Source of the DNA: Mesorhizobium sp. M4B.F.Ca.ET.058.02.1.1
GTDB taxonomy: Bacteria; Pseudomonadota; Alphaproteobacteria; Rhizobiales; Rhizobiaceae
Direction: 5' to 3'
NCBI RefSeq assembly: GCF_003952505.1
Contig: NZ_CP034450.1
Coordinates: 5,332,001 to 5,396,000, forward strand
DNA length: 64,000 bases
Shown: positions 62,902 to 64,000 of the stretch, piece by piece
Position numbering within the stretch: position 1 is the first letter of the stretch
Layout of the letters: each line of letters starts with the position of its first letter
Translations under genes and position numbers: made by a program
Notes under the pieces: model-generated
Databases searched by the model: none
What the model saw: only the letters and a program-made list of their open reading frames with translations
What the model was told of the DNA's origin: nothing

Positions 62902-64000
<1,099 letters not shown>

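Overview
This is a GC-rich chromosomal stretch from an alphaproteobacterium of the order Hyphomicrobiales (Rhizobiales), most likely Mesorhizobium or a close relative. The evidence is the gene content and order: argH-lptM-lysA next to a TIGR02302 gene, secA beside a parvulin, argJ-GNAT-mutT, ubiG divergent from lysC-ptsP, prfA-prmC, and DUF4167-clpB. Rhizobial repeat families and RirA-, EcfF/SigF- and RpoH-type promoter signals agree. I see no phage, insertion sequence, transposase, rRNA or CRISPR array. Almost all of it reads as core chromosome.

Region by region. 1-4980: amino-acid genes (threonine dehydratase, lysA, lptM, argH) and a divergent membrane-anchored thioredoxin. 4972-7419: an MHYT-PAS-GGDEF-EAL cyclic-di-GMP protein. 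7762-12984: a complete sn-glycerol-3-phosphate ABC transporter (ugpBAEC) ending in a GpdQ-like metallophosphoesterase. 13048-16957: a ferric-iron ABC transporter (fbpABC) behind an exact TGA-N9-TCA iron-responsive operator. 17045-18267: an ECF sigma factor and NrsF/OsrA-type anti-sigma with a candidate self-recognised promoter. 18410-20398: a PAS-GGDEF protein. 20408-25765: 3-hydroxybutyryl-CoA dehydrogenase, etfBA, rhomboid protease, cobalamin adenosyltransferase, a twin-TM protein and an SDR enzyme. 25849-31900: assorted membrane and repair genes (YihY, EamA, GluQ-RS, AlkA, HNH nuclease, DsbB, YqaA), with three of the four palindromic repeat copies and inverted repeats between them. 32135-32219: tRNA-Leu(CAA).

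32312-41058 is the most accessory-looking part. All six genes lie on the minus strand: a type I secretion ABC/HlyD pair, its likely substrate (an RTX-tagged GH16 glycanase), a secreted YVTN beta-propeller, a CelD/BcsL-type acetyltransferase and a Wzx-type flippase. Together they suggest export, acylation and trimming of a surface polysaccharide. 41347-54246: secA, parvulin, TetR regulator, argJ, GNAT, MutT, an orphan Flp pilin, a methyltransferase, ComF, Grx3, a nitrilase-family amidase, DUF1178, and a MarR/EamA divergent pair with overlapping promoter and operator. 54275-64000: ubiG, lysC with a possible leader attenuator, ptsP, prfA-prmC, DUF4167, and clpB behind a heat-shock promoter (clpB runs off the window).

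The most notable non-coding structure is a family of long, nested palindromes. Three copies share one core (28052-28193, 30608-30744, 59313-59431). A fourth copy (12985-13034) keeps only the ends. There are also a 193-bp inverted-repeat element (41142-41334) and a double-hairpin element (45307-45405). No wholly unprecedented system is evident. The best leads are the repeat family, the lysC leader hairpin, the polysaccharide locus, and the phosphodiesterase recruited to the ugp operon.
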